From: Acanthornis magna
Lineage: Eukaryota; Chordata; Aves; Passeriformes; Acanthizidae
Direction of reading: 5' to 3'
Assembly (NCBI GenBank): GCA_036785705.1
Contig: JAWUZG010000001.1
Coordinates: forward strand, 8,060,001-8,124,000
DNA: 64,000 bases
A program made the translations under genes and the position numbers. How positions within the stretch are numbered: position 1 is the first letter of the stretch; every line of letters starts with the position of its first letter. The notes beneath the pieces were generated by a model that did no database searches, was not told the origin of the DNA, and was given only the letters and a program-made list of their open reading frames with translations. This document shows, piece after piece, positions 14,044-23,559 of the stretch.

Positions 14044-14060
14044 CGACAACAATTCCCACC

Positions 14061-14283
14061 GTGACAAACTGGGAAAGGAAGCAGCTGCTCATACACATAA
14101 CACCCTGAGTTATGGGAATGGCACCTGTGCCCGTGGATGCCTGGAACCTGGGCTGTACAAAGGTGATACCTGCAGGAGGATGACTCCAGCCCCCACCCCT
14201 GCACTGGGAAGCCCAGGGTGAAGAAGGACCGACAGAACACTGCTGGATTCACAAGTGGTGACTATCTTCTGCTTGATCTCTCC

Positions 14284-14318
<35 letters not shown>

Positions 14319-14440
14319 CCTGCTTCCTGCCCCTCTTTTCTATTTCCTTCTCTCTCTCTACCTCACACTTACTGTTAAATAAAATCTGTATTACAGACTT
14401 GGCACACGGTCTCGTTTGCACCTTAATTCGGGCAGTGACA
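14061..14440 (+). mobile_element. Putative solo LTR of an endogenous retrovirus
   Basis: The segment has an LTR-like layout: a GC-richer U3-like part, a long pyrimidine tract (14277-14365), an AATAAA signal at 14378-14383, a GT-rich stretch downstream, and a 3' end reading GGGCA. Identical 6-bp GTGACA flanks occur at 14061-14066 and 14435-14440, as a target-site duplication would. However, the left terminus does not start with TG as an LTR should, the nearest TG being 3 bases further in. There is no open frame with retroviral motifs next to it, so if real it is a solo LTR. It lies about 20 bp from the SINE. The class cannot be assigned by eye, and it could also be an unrelated repeat. Confidence 0.5.
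14277..14365. repeat. Pyrimidine tract, (TC)n-rich
   Basis: An almost pure C/T stretch with a (TC)n core at about 14292-14318, lying inside the putative LTR just upstream of its poly(A) signal. Homopyrimidine tracts of this length can form triplex or slipped structures and tend to vary in length. The minus strand gives an artefactual Arg/Glu-repeat open frame. Confidence 0.9.
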
Positions 14441-15592
14441 TCTTTCACTAATTGGATAATAACACTGAGAAATACCTTCTCTGCCTAAAACTCGTTAAGA
14501 GAAGCTGTAGTGCAGCACTCCTGATGGCTCACACACTTAATGACTTGCAGTTGCAGTGTCCTTGAGCCCAAGGACAGCACTCCTGCCCAGATGTGCACCT
14601 CCCTGCTGCACCAAGGGTCTTTCTTGTGCTTGGGGACACAGGGCTGTCTGCTCCCTTCAGCTTCTTCTGCAGAGAGTCAGGACAGCTCCTATCACTGAAA
14701 GAAACCTCGCATATAACCTCCATCTCCCTGTGTTTCAAACTCCCATCCCACAAGTGCTTCCTCCTGGCTACCTTTTTTCTGTTCCATGTGGCTTATAAAA
14801 TCTAAGGGACAATTTCAAGTATAATGTGGTACCTCAGCACAGAGCTGAATATCCTCCAAAAATTCACTATCGTTTAACTGTTTTGGTTACGTTCCTAAAA
14901 CGCTTCCTACCCCAATGGCTACAGGGGTAGTTTCTTATTTGTAGTTTGTGTATGAACCTCACCTCCCTTCAGCCTTCCCGGTGCGGATAGTTGCCAAAAA
15001 AAGGTGATGTATCCTTTAGTCACACGATATTAAACCTTCTGGTTACAGATCCGTGGTGAGTGACAGGAGTGTGCACTGGGACCCTGGGATATTGCACAGC
15101 CCTGACTCCAGCAAGGTAACTCAATTCTCTTCCACCGGAGGCTGGGAAGCAATGCCCTCTGGAAGGTAATGCGCTCCCACAGCTGCGTGGACACAGAGCA
15201 ATCTGCTTTCTCTGCCTATTAAGATCATTGTTAACAATTTTTCTTCCAGTGAGAGTCTGACATTTCTACACTTCTCCTAAGACTCAGTAGACTACATCAA
15301 TTTCTAAATTTATGAAGAATTTGAAAACATTTCATTTTAGAGAATTCTACAATTCATCAGAATGTTTTATTTTGTTGGTGTCAAGATGGCTCATGTTGTT
15401 ACTGTAAATGTAGCATGCAGTGATACAGTTTAAAATCAATCTTTAAAAAATTTAAATAATTGAAGTTTCAGTGAAATTAAAGTGTAATGTTTAAAAGAAA
15501 GCAAGCTAAAAATAGGCACTGGCATTAAACTGGTAGGATTACTATGGTGTGAGGTTTCTCTCCTCTGAAAACTTTATTTTAAAGCCTTCCTC

Positions 15593-15594
<2 letters not shown>
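14441..15594. other. Unique non-coding DNA, no gene seen
   Basis: Moderately GC-rich with scattered CpGs (about 14.55-14.80 and 14.95-15.20 kb), grading into AT-rich DNA before the T31 tract. Open frames of 70-80 codons occur on both strands over the same bases and none has a recognisable motif. Confidence 0.5.

Positions 15595-15625
<31 letters not shown>
15595..15625. repeat. T31 homopolymer tract
   Basis: Thirty-one uninterrupted T. It directly abuts the CR1 fragment on its right and sits where other CR1 copies have a short T-run following GGAAGAAA (compare the T7 run near 61207). It is better explained as an expansion inside or at the 5' edge of the CR1 copy than as an independent poly(A) tail. 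Confidence 0.97.
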
Positions 15626-15628
<3 letters not shown>

Positions 15629-15809
15629 TCAGAGGGTGATAAGATACTATAAAGTTTTTCTAGAGAACTGGTGGATGCCCCTCCTCTGGAAGTGCTCAGG
15701 GACAGGTTGGATGAGGCTTTGAGCAGCCTGGGATAGTGGGACTTGGGGGGTTGGCAGAAGATGAGCTTTAAGGTCCCTTCCAACCTAAACCACTCAGTGA
15801 TTCTATTGA
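15626..15809 (+). mobile_element. CR1 LINE, 3'-end fragment
   Basis: After the T-tract the text follows the CR1 3' region: a CAGAGGGTGATAAGATACT block, AGAACTGGTGGATGCCCCTCC, a GGACAGGTTGGATGAGGCTTTGAGCAGCCTGG block, ATGAGCTTTAAGGTCCCTTCC, and a terminal AGTGATTCTATTGA. It is 5'-truncated at or in the T-tract, with no coding capacity. Divergence from the usual CR1 text is moderate, including a run of extra G in the GGACTTGGGGGGTTGG part. Confidence 0.92.
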
Positions 15810-16600
15810 AACAAAAAGAGGGAAAATTAAATACTATTTAAAACTCCATTGGAAATGTCATTAAAATTAAATGTTTTATCCAAAACATTCCCGTGTTTCT
15901 GAAACAGAATTTTTCAGTGAAAAAAACCTTGTTGATCAGGTTTTTATCAACATAGCTCCTCTTAGTTAGATCTTCATATAGTAGCTGTTTTCTGCCACAT
16001 CCCAGTACGAGTGAGACACTTTGAATAGCTTCCAAAGGGAACTTGTTTTGAGGAATTTTCTTCCTGATCATCTCCAAGACACTTTGGGAATTAACATAAA
16101 CAAGATGAAATTCAGAACTGACTAGGCATCATAATTGAAATAAGAGAAAAGGAGAACTATTTTTGCTTTTGGGAAGCAGTACCTTCTTATTACCTCTAAA
16201 AGTACTGTATGCTATTGATGTACATCCGTGAGGATTTTGATCGCCAAAATGATCATTTGATGGAGAATGAGCACCATCACTTGTTGAATTCTGCAGCTTT
16301 TTTATGTAGTCAAACAGTAGAAGTGCCACCACTGAGCAGCACAGTGTAAAGAATTGAGGACAGATCCATCAGTCTGTACCTCAGGACACTCGGAATGCAC
16401 TACCAGCACACTGCACACAGGGTTTGATATCCTTAGGTTGCAACCCCCCTGCTAAATGCATCCCACCCAAGGAGGGATCACCCACAGCCCTGAGCAAACT
16501 GCTGAAGTGTGGAAAACACTTTTGCTGATCAGGGCTAGTCCCTTTCAAATTGGCTTAGGGTATCGTTGTCTAGGGAGTAACCACATTGCCTTGAGACACG
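15810..16600. other. Unique non-coding DNA, no gene seen
   Basis: AT-rich DNA without a recognisable repeat. A 79-codon minus-strand open frame (15838-16077) has no start context, splice signal or family motif that would support it. Confidence 0.5.
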
Positions 16601-16799
16601 ATGTTTTGGGTTTTGTTTTGGGGCTTTTTTGTTTGTTTTTTGCGGTTTTTTGGGTGTTTTTTGCAGATTTTTGGGGGTTTTTTTTGTTGTTTTGTGTTTT
16701 TTTTTTTTACTTTGTTTTTGGTTGGTTGATTGGTTGGTTTGGTTTTTGTTTTTTGGGATTTTTTTTTTTCTGAGTGTTTTTGTGGTTTGGGGGTTTTTA
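16601..16799. repeat. T/G-rich low-complexity tract
   Basis: About 200 bp composed almost wholly of T and G on the plus strand, with runs such as GGTTTTGTTTTGGGG, poly-T stretches of 8-11, and (GGTT)n-like pieces near 16723-16742. It produces long but meaningless Phe/Gly/Leu frames on the plus strand and Lys/Thr/Pro/Asn frames on the minus strand (up to 149 codons). Such T/G patches arise by slippage in degenerate T-runs. The several G3-G5 runs could in principle pair as a quadruplex on the plus strand. Confidence 0.92.
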
Positions 16800-19469
16800 A
16801 AGTGAAATTCAGCTTGAACATGGATTGAGTTGTGTTGCACGGAACGTAACTGATTTTTTTTTTATTGCATTGGTACATTTTGCAAGTCCAGGGGTCTGCA
16901 GGACTTTCTGTCTCTAAAGACCATTGAGGGTAAAGGTGCAGCCCTGTAGGTGTGGTGGGGTCCCTGGCATTGACTGCATGTAAGATTTGTGTCACTTGCT
17001 CTGGTTGGTTTACTGTCACAGAAATCCCAAATGCAAACTAACATCCATGCAATGCAGGCAGTAAGGATCCAGTGCCTGCCATGAACTCAGGAACTAAATT
17101 ATGTGGTAGTGTAGACAAACATTAAAAAAGAAATAAATTACACAGTTAAGGGTGCTTTCCTGTTACATCATCACCAGAATGGAAAGGCATTGTGGTTATG
17201 AGTTGCTGACAAAGCTACCACAGAGTAAACTTTTTTACCATTCATGTAGCTTTCCTAATTCCCATAATAAAATTCTTGTTCTTTCACACATAGACTCAAT
17301 GCTTATGAATGGGGAAACGCTGCTCATTGAGGGTTCTTCAGAGAAATTATTTCTGACTTCAAAAACTCAGACTGTTGCGTTTCTTAGGTTCAAGGGAAAT
17401 GTTTGCTATTTGATATTATGCTGTCATCTTATTGCAGAAGGTTTCCTGCTCTTAAACCAAACACAGGATTTTCCATTACACTAGCAGCAGGGATGATACT
17501 CATTTATATTTAGATATGTGAGATTTAGGTGTAAGTTCCTATAAAATGCTCTCTATAACAGGGAAAACCTTGCTCTAATCAGCCTCTGTCTGTTGGCTAT
17601 GGAGGAAGATTGGAGCACTCATTTAGGCTTCATGCCTAAAGTTTATATAGCTAAGTGAAATGATTCATGGTTTGATAGGATAGCTTGTGCTCCTGGGAAG
17701 TGTAACATAAACTTCTGTAAGTAAAACATTTATATGTCAATGTATAGCCATGGGGACTCAAAGAGAAAATGTAATTCTGACTATGAAAAGCATGACATTT
17801 TCCAGTGTATAAACTAGTTTGATACAGTAGATTAACTAAGTTCCTCTTATAAATGTAATACAGAAGCTTCAAAGTGTCACTTTATTAATGATTTTCCCTA
17901 ATGTATTTAGGATATTTTGGAAATGGAGATATGGCAAAATCATATATTTCCCCACGGTATCACCAAGGACACATCTACATAGCAAATGGCAAAACAGCTG
18001 TAATGATAAAGGAGAGGATCTGTGGGAGTTTAGATATCTTCTTCCATGTTTCCAGAGAATGATTTTAAAAAAGAAAATCTATTCTACTCCCTAATTTGCT
18101 GCTTATCTTAAACTTGGGAATGTATTTTACTGCCTTTGTACAGCACTTTATATTGTGGAACCCAAGCATTGCAAGCAGTAAATAAGAACAATATATTTCC
18201 ATGTATAACAATAATTTAAAGACATTAGTCCTTGTTTTCTAAAGTGATTGGAGAGCTACCAGCTGGATTTTTAATGGAGTAAGAATATACTTAGGATGAC
18301 AGAAACATCACCATTGCTTTCGCTGGGGAAGGTGATATTTTTGTAACTGCATATTAAAATGTAATTCATTAGGAAATAATAAAAACTGCCTTAGTCCATT
18401 TTTAGTTTAGCTGAGAGGGTTGATTTTTCTCCTAACTTGCTTGTAGCTTGTTGTATAACCTACCAAAAATTTACTCCAAATCAAATACAACATTACCACT
18501 GCATTTATTTTTTACTGTATTAATATGTTCTATAGATAATGGGGTTCACTTCAATCCCAGCTTGAGACACCTCTGTGTTGCCCATGGTGTTACATATGTA
18601 TTAATGTGAAGATTGGTTCCTGTGCTATTTCTAACTCTCACAGCATTACCTTGGACTGGTGTTGGCCTCAAGCTAGACAAAGGCCATAACCAAATTCAAA
18701 TACCTTGATTTATTTACATGGGAGGCAAGGAATGTGACTTTCCAATTAAAGCTATTCCCTACAGAGCTGCAGGATCTCATTTACTTGGAATGCAAAGCCT
18801 CTTTCTTGTGAACTAAACTCCTCCAGATTTAGGGAATGCATTTAGCAGCCTGTAATACTGTAGCTCTGGTTTTATCACATATCTGTGCTTCCTCCTGAAG
18901 AGTTAGATAACATATGTGGATTTTTATTAAGGTATAAGTCTATATGGTCTGATCCAAAACTGCTCAGCAAAATGCTTCAAAGCTAAAGGGACTGATTCTA
19001 ATCTCACTTAAACTTTTGGCATCATGAAGATTGTCTTAATATGTACTCATATCTGTGATTACTCCCTCTCAGCTATCTGCTCCCAAGACTGCAGACTCAT
19101 GCAAAAGTCTTCAATGCACCTTTGCAAGAACCTTCACTCACTAACTCATTAAATTTCTTCAAGGTGAGTTTTTGCAGAAAAGAGATTTTTTTTCTCACAT
19201 ATTTTCTAATTCACTATAATCACACCCATGACAGTCTGGAGTAACTAAAAGCTATTTTTCCTTTCTGGAGATAAATTTTTGCAATGACATTAAAAAGCGA
19301 CTCAAGTACGCTTTTATGCTTTCAACTAAGCCAGTGTGTGTTGTAAGATTAAAATTTGGCTTAAAACATCCATATTTCAATTAACTCTTTCCCCCCTCAC
19401 TCAACCATTCACCTCTTTCAGACCCTTTAAAAGCAGGTTAGAATACATGTGGGAGACAAAACCAAAGGA

Positions 19470-19495
19470 TTTTTGTTTTGTTTTGTTTTGTTTTG
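19470..19495. repeat. (TTTTG)5 microsatellite
   Basis: Five tandem TTTTG units in AT-rich non-coding DNA. The motif resembles degenerate T-runs elsewhere in the window, such as 16.6 and 52.9 kb. Confidence 0.9.
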
Positions 19496-20929
19496 TCTTT
19501 TGGCAGCTGAAATGAAAACCATCAGCTGGAAAGGATGTTGCCTTGAAGTGAGAGAAGGGGCTGGAGATAAGTCACTGTCTGTGGGTTCAGGAAAACATGC
19601 TGACTGTATATCTTAAATATCAGAGAGTTTACAGAAGTGCAGAGTATTGTAAAAGCATTTAGGATCAGCTGTGTAAAGTTCATTTAAGCACATCACAATA
19701 TTGAAGTATTATCCGATGTTTGTAGAATATTGGTTTGGAACACCCCACCCAACGTTTCTGCAGTGGAGAGGGGTGGCATTGGTTTGATGGGCTGTGTCAC
19801 TGTGGTTGTATTACGAATTTACTGACACTCAGGGATTGTACAGACACTTTGGTACAGAGCCGTGGATCCAAAGGCTTTAGGGATTATTATAGAAAACAGT
19901 AGTAATAGTTTTAAAACCTTGGTTGTCTGTGTCTGGAGGTTAAGCAGTCTCAGCATGCAGCCAAGCCTGAACTTCCAGTTTATTTTTGCACTGGGTTTGG
20001 ACAATCTTGTCACAGACTCACGCAGTGTCCCAGGGAGGAAGGGCTACAGAAGTGGGTCAGCAGTGATAGAAACAGCAGAGTACACTCCAGACCAGAGAGA
20101 GGGGCAGGAGAACACTGCCTGGACTCTGCCTGCAAATAAATTCAGCCATTAATCTAATCACCTGTCTGGTCCTATTCTGAATGGAACATTAAAAGGAGAA
20201 ACCAGAGCAAGACTTTTCCTCTCCATGCCCATGCCCCTCTTCCAAGAAATAAACACAAAGTTCTAGTGAGTTATGTGGGTTATATTGCTTATGATGAAGC
20301 ATCAGAGGGTTTAAGCCCTCAGCTGAAGGTTACCAACTCAGATGATATTTCTCCCAGCAATAAGAGAAAGCTTTGTGTTTTCAGACCATGTCATGATCTT
20401 CACCTGATAGTCAAAGCAGTTCAGGGAGCAGCTCCCATTTGTTTGGTTTTTTTCTTGGTTTTTTTCCCTTTTTTTTTTTCCTCGTGCTTAATACAGAAGG
20501 AGCAGAAGGAGCATTCTGCCGCATGTAGCTCAATGAGTAGTCTTATAATCAGGTTAGGAAAGCACTTTTAGCAGACTAGAGCACAGCTGTAACCTCCCCC
20601 AGTGTTAACTGGACGACAACAGATGGAGCAGATGGAATAGTGTCAGAGGCTGCAGGAGCAATCAGCATGTTGAAGTTGAAGAGTCCCTCAGGCAAGAAAA
20701 TTCTGTCTAAGTATAGTTTACATCTTGGGATTTCATTCAAGCTTAGTTGAACTTTTAAGACATGTGGTCCATTCTAACTCTTACAAAAAAATATCAATAG
20801 TTTGCAACAACTACTGCGCTGCTTCAGTGTGCAGCCAAATCATTCCTACTGCTCTGGTGACAGACGATCCGGGCAGATGATTTATTTGCTTATTGCGATT
20901 TTTCATTGCAGATTTTAGCAACTCATTAT

Positions 20930-20947
20930 AAAAAAAAAAAAAAAAAA
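20930..20947. repeat. A18 homopolymer
   Basis: Eighteen uninterrupted A. No retroposed gene body was recognised immediately upstream, so there is no ground to call it the tail of a processed pseudogene. Confidence 0.95.
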
Positions 20948-23176
20948 GCACATTCCTCATAATGCAGAATGTATTGAAATATGCCATCTGCTCCACTCTA
21001 AGCATCTATAGGGTTTGGTTGACAACTGCAGCGTGTCACTTCTGGCACTGGCTAACCCACAGCCCAACGCTTTTGACTCCCCTTTTTCTGAATTTGGCAT
21101 TCCTCTCTACAGGTCTGAAGCAAAACCTCATCAACTCCTTACAATTGCTTTTAACCTTTAGGGCATCTCTAGTGACTAGAATGTGCTTCTGGAGTGTGAA
21201 ATTAGAATATTAACAAAAGTGTGAATCTTTTCTTCACACCACACAAAGGAGCAGGAATGCTGGCAGATGAATCGTGTGCTCCAAAAATGTTGGCAATTGA
21301 GGCAAAATACCATGAAGTGGGTAAAATATATATATATATGCTGGGATGTCTGTTGCACCCAGCCCAGCTGGCACACACTGCACTCTGTGCACCAGCTGGC
21401 AGGAGATCAGCATCTATCGTAGAAACATTTAAGATGCCTATTAAACTTTTGGCATAGGCAATGGGGACTGTTATCATCTCTCTCCTGATCTATGGGATCC
21501 CTTTGCAGATTCAACCCATTTCCTCGGAGGAAAACATCCACATGACAAAACTGTGGGTGCAGAAGGATCCTGAGGAAGTATCTGGATTGTCTCCAAGGAC
21601 TGAATGATATCTCTAGCTGCTGCCACCACTTCCACTCCATTTTGGTGAGCATTCTGCTGGCTTCCAGAGCTCCATCAGCCTGCCTGCCACGCTGCCTTCC
21701 AGCCTCAGGATCCCTACCCATGGCTCTGCATCACACTCTCACTGCCCATGGGCTGAGGAACCAATTTGTGCTTGCTCAGTGCATTCCCCAGAGCATCAGG
21801 GTCCTTCTCTGGTCCAGTGCTGGAAGATACAGAATAGCTACAGAAACCAGACACCTTTTATTTTTTAATGCTGCCTTCCTCGCTCATTTGACACATAATG
21901 GGCCTACAGTGCAGAGAGGCATATATTCTGTGAATTATTGTTGTCAATCAAAGGCAAACCACGCAGTAAATTCAACAGTGACACAAATGACAAATAATTT
22001 TAAAGGAAAAGAGAACCAGGACTTTGCTGCCTACTCAGTACTTTTCCAGGAGACAGACAAAGGACTTCATATTCTTATGCTGTCAGTCTTGCACCTTTTA
22101 TAAGCAATGACTTTGCTAAGAAATCCTAAAACACTAGAGAATGCTGATAAATATAGCAGCTATTTTATCTGCATTGCATTGCATATTCCATGTAGTCTGT
22201 TTAATGATATTTTATCTATATTAACAGTTTCTTCCAGGCAGAAACATATCCTTTTTGTCTCTCTCCCTTTCTATTCCTTTCTCTCACTCCAAAGGACTAA
22301 AATGTTTACTGAGGTATGTGGTACAAAGAGAACTACTTGATTGTCACATAATATCACCATATTTTAAGCAACTCTTAATCCTATGCCTCATTAAAATTTC
22401 CTGATGTGCTAACGTTTCTGAAAGAAAGAAAAAAGAAATCAGATACCTTTGCAGCTGGGTATTAAAAGTTGTGTAGTGCAAGGATTATTTTTGCTAAAAA
22501 TTTCCCATTTAGATCTTTTAACAAACAACGTAAAACCTTTCACATCAAAGCAACAGAAACATATTTGTTATGGTCTCAATGGGTTGTTATAATCAGTGTA
22601 ATCAGACAACTAGCCAGGTGAATAGTGTATACATTTTCATAATTTCAAGTTTATTTTATCGATACAATATGTGCTTTCATTTTGCTCACATTTGTCAATC
22701 ACATTGCTACTCAATTGATCCAATTAGATATCTAGTATCAGCTATGCCAAAAATAATTTATTATCTCTGTCTTAGTCTCCTGCTGTCTGATCAGCAATTA
22801 ACATCTTCCACATGAAATAGTTAAGTTAGTTTTCCACTCCATCAAAGCCAAATCTTTCAGGTGTTCATTTTTAAGATACCAACAATTGCATTTTAGAGAA
22901 CAGTGCACAACTCCCTTGTAAAATTTCTTCTATGGTCCCCTCCCAAACCTTTAAAGCAATTTTATGAATTTTATACAACTATAAAAACCATTTCATGTAG
23001 AAAGAGCTGGTAAAAATAGAGGTCTTTATTCTGGATGTTATCCAAATTAATACTCTTTTAATGTGATTATTACTAAACCTGGGATGGTCCTTATTTAGTA
23101 ACCTCAGTGTTTTTTCCTTGTCAAAGCCATGAACCACCCTGCTCATCATGGACACAAACACACCAGAGTGGGACCC

Positions 23177-23559
23177 TGTGGTTAGAGATTTCCTGAGATT
23201 CGCAGGAGCTGGCAGAGAAAACACGCAGACGAACACAAGATGGCGAAAGGAGAGACTTTATTTACAAAAACCTCTTTATATATCCATTAATAATCTAGCA
23301 ACTATTGGTCAGCAGGGAATCCACCTCCTAAAACCATTGGTCACAGCTATACAACACCTAGTACCAAACACAGAGATTAAAAAGGTACAAGAATGCAGTT
23401 TATCTCTATTCTCCCTGAGAAAGAGCAGAAAGATTCCTAAAACAGTGCAACTACAGGACCCCACCCATGGCAAGCTGCGAAGGAAGGTCAGTGAGTCAAG
23501 GACTAGGGAGATGTGTGCTTCACGCAGACATCTTCCTGCTGGGGTTGAGGTGCCCCACA
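23177..23559 (-). mobile_element. Solo LTR, alpharetrovirus/ERVK-like, minus strand
   Basis: Read on the minus strand the 383-bp segment starts TGTGGGGCACC and ends AACCACA, giving matched TGTGG...CCACA termini. A TATA box (ATATATAAA, 23283-23275) is followed only about 13 bases later by AATAAA (23262-23257), and the last 80 bp form a U5-sized part. That close TATA-AATAAA spacing is the layout of avian alpharetrovirus and related class II LTRs. The neighbouring DNA shows no gag, pol or env-like frame, so it is a solo LTR or a fragment. The flanking hexamers (GGACCC left, ATCATT right) do not match, so the expected 6-bp target duplication is not seen. The 142-codon plus-strand frame over it is a shadow of the LTR and not a gene. 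Confidence 0.8.

Larger units (their letters stand above)
16800..23176. other. Unique non-coding DNA, no gene seen
   Basis: No gene or interspersed repeat recognised over 6.4 kb. The longest frame in the window, 153 codons at 21642-22103 plus strand, lacks any family motif and is overlapped by a 104-codon frame on the other strand. Low-complexity pieces include (TTTTG)5 at 19470-19495, T-runs near 20449-20480, A18 at 20930-20947 and a short TA run near 21328-21341. A segment bounded by splice-like signals at 19095-19163 is noted under findings. Confidence 0.5.

Noticed and set aside
14110..14448. 112-codon minus-strand frame with Arg/Glu repeats
   Set aside because: It is the translation of the (TC)n pyrimidine tract inside the putative LTR.
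16570..17019. 149-codon minus-strand frame rich in Lys, Thr, Pro and Asn
   Set aside because: Its length comes from the T/G-rich low-complexity tract, which has few stops on that strand.
20930..20947. A18 run as the tail of a processed pseudogene
   Set aside because: No coding remnant upstream and no flanking direct repeat seen.
21642..22103. Longest open frame in the window (153 codons, plus strand)
   Set aside because: No family motif, no codon bias visible, overlapped by an opposing frame of 104 codons, and of a length expected by chance in 64 kb read in six frames.
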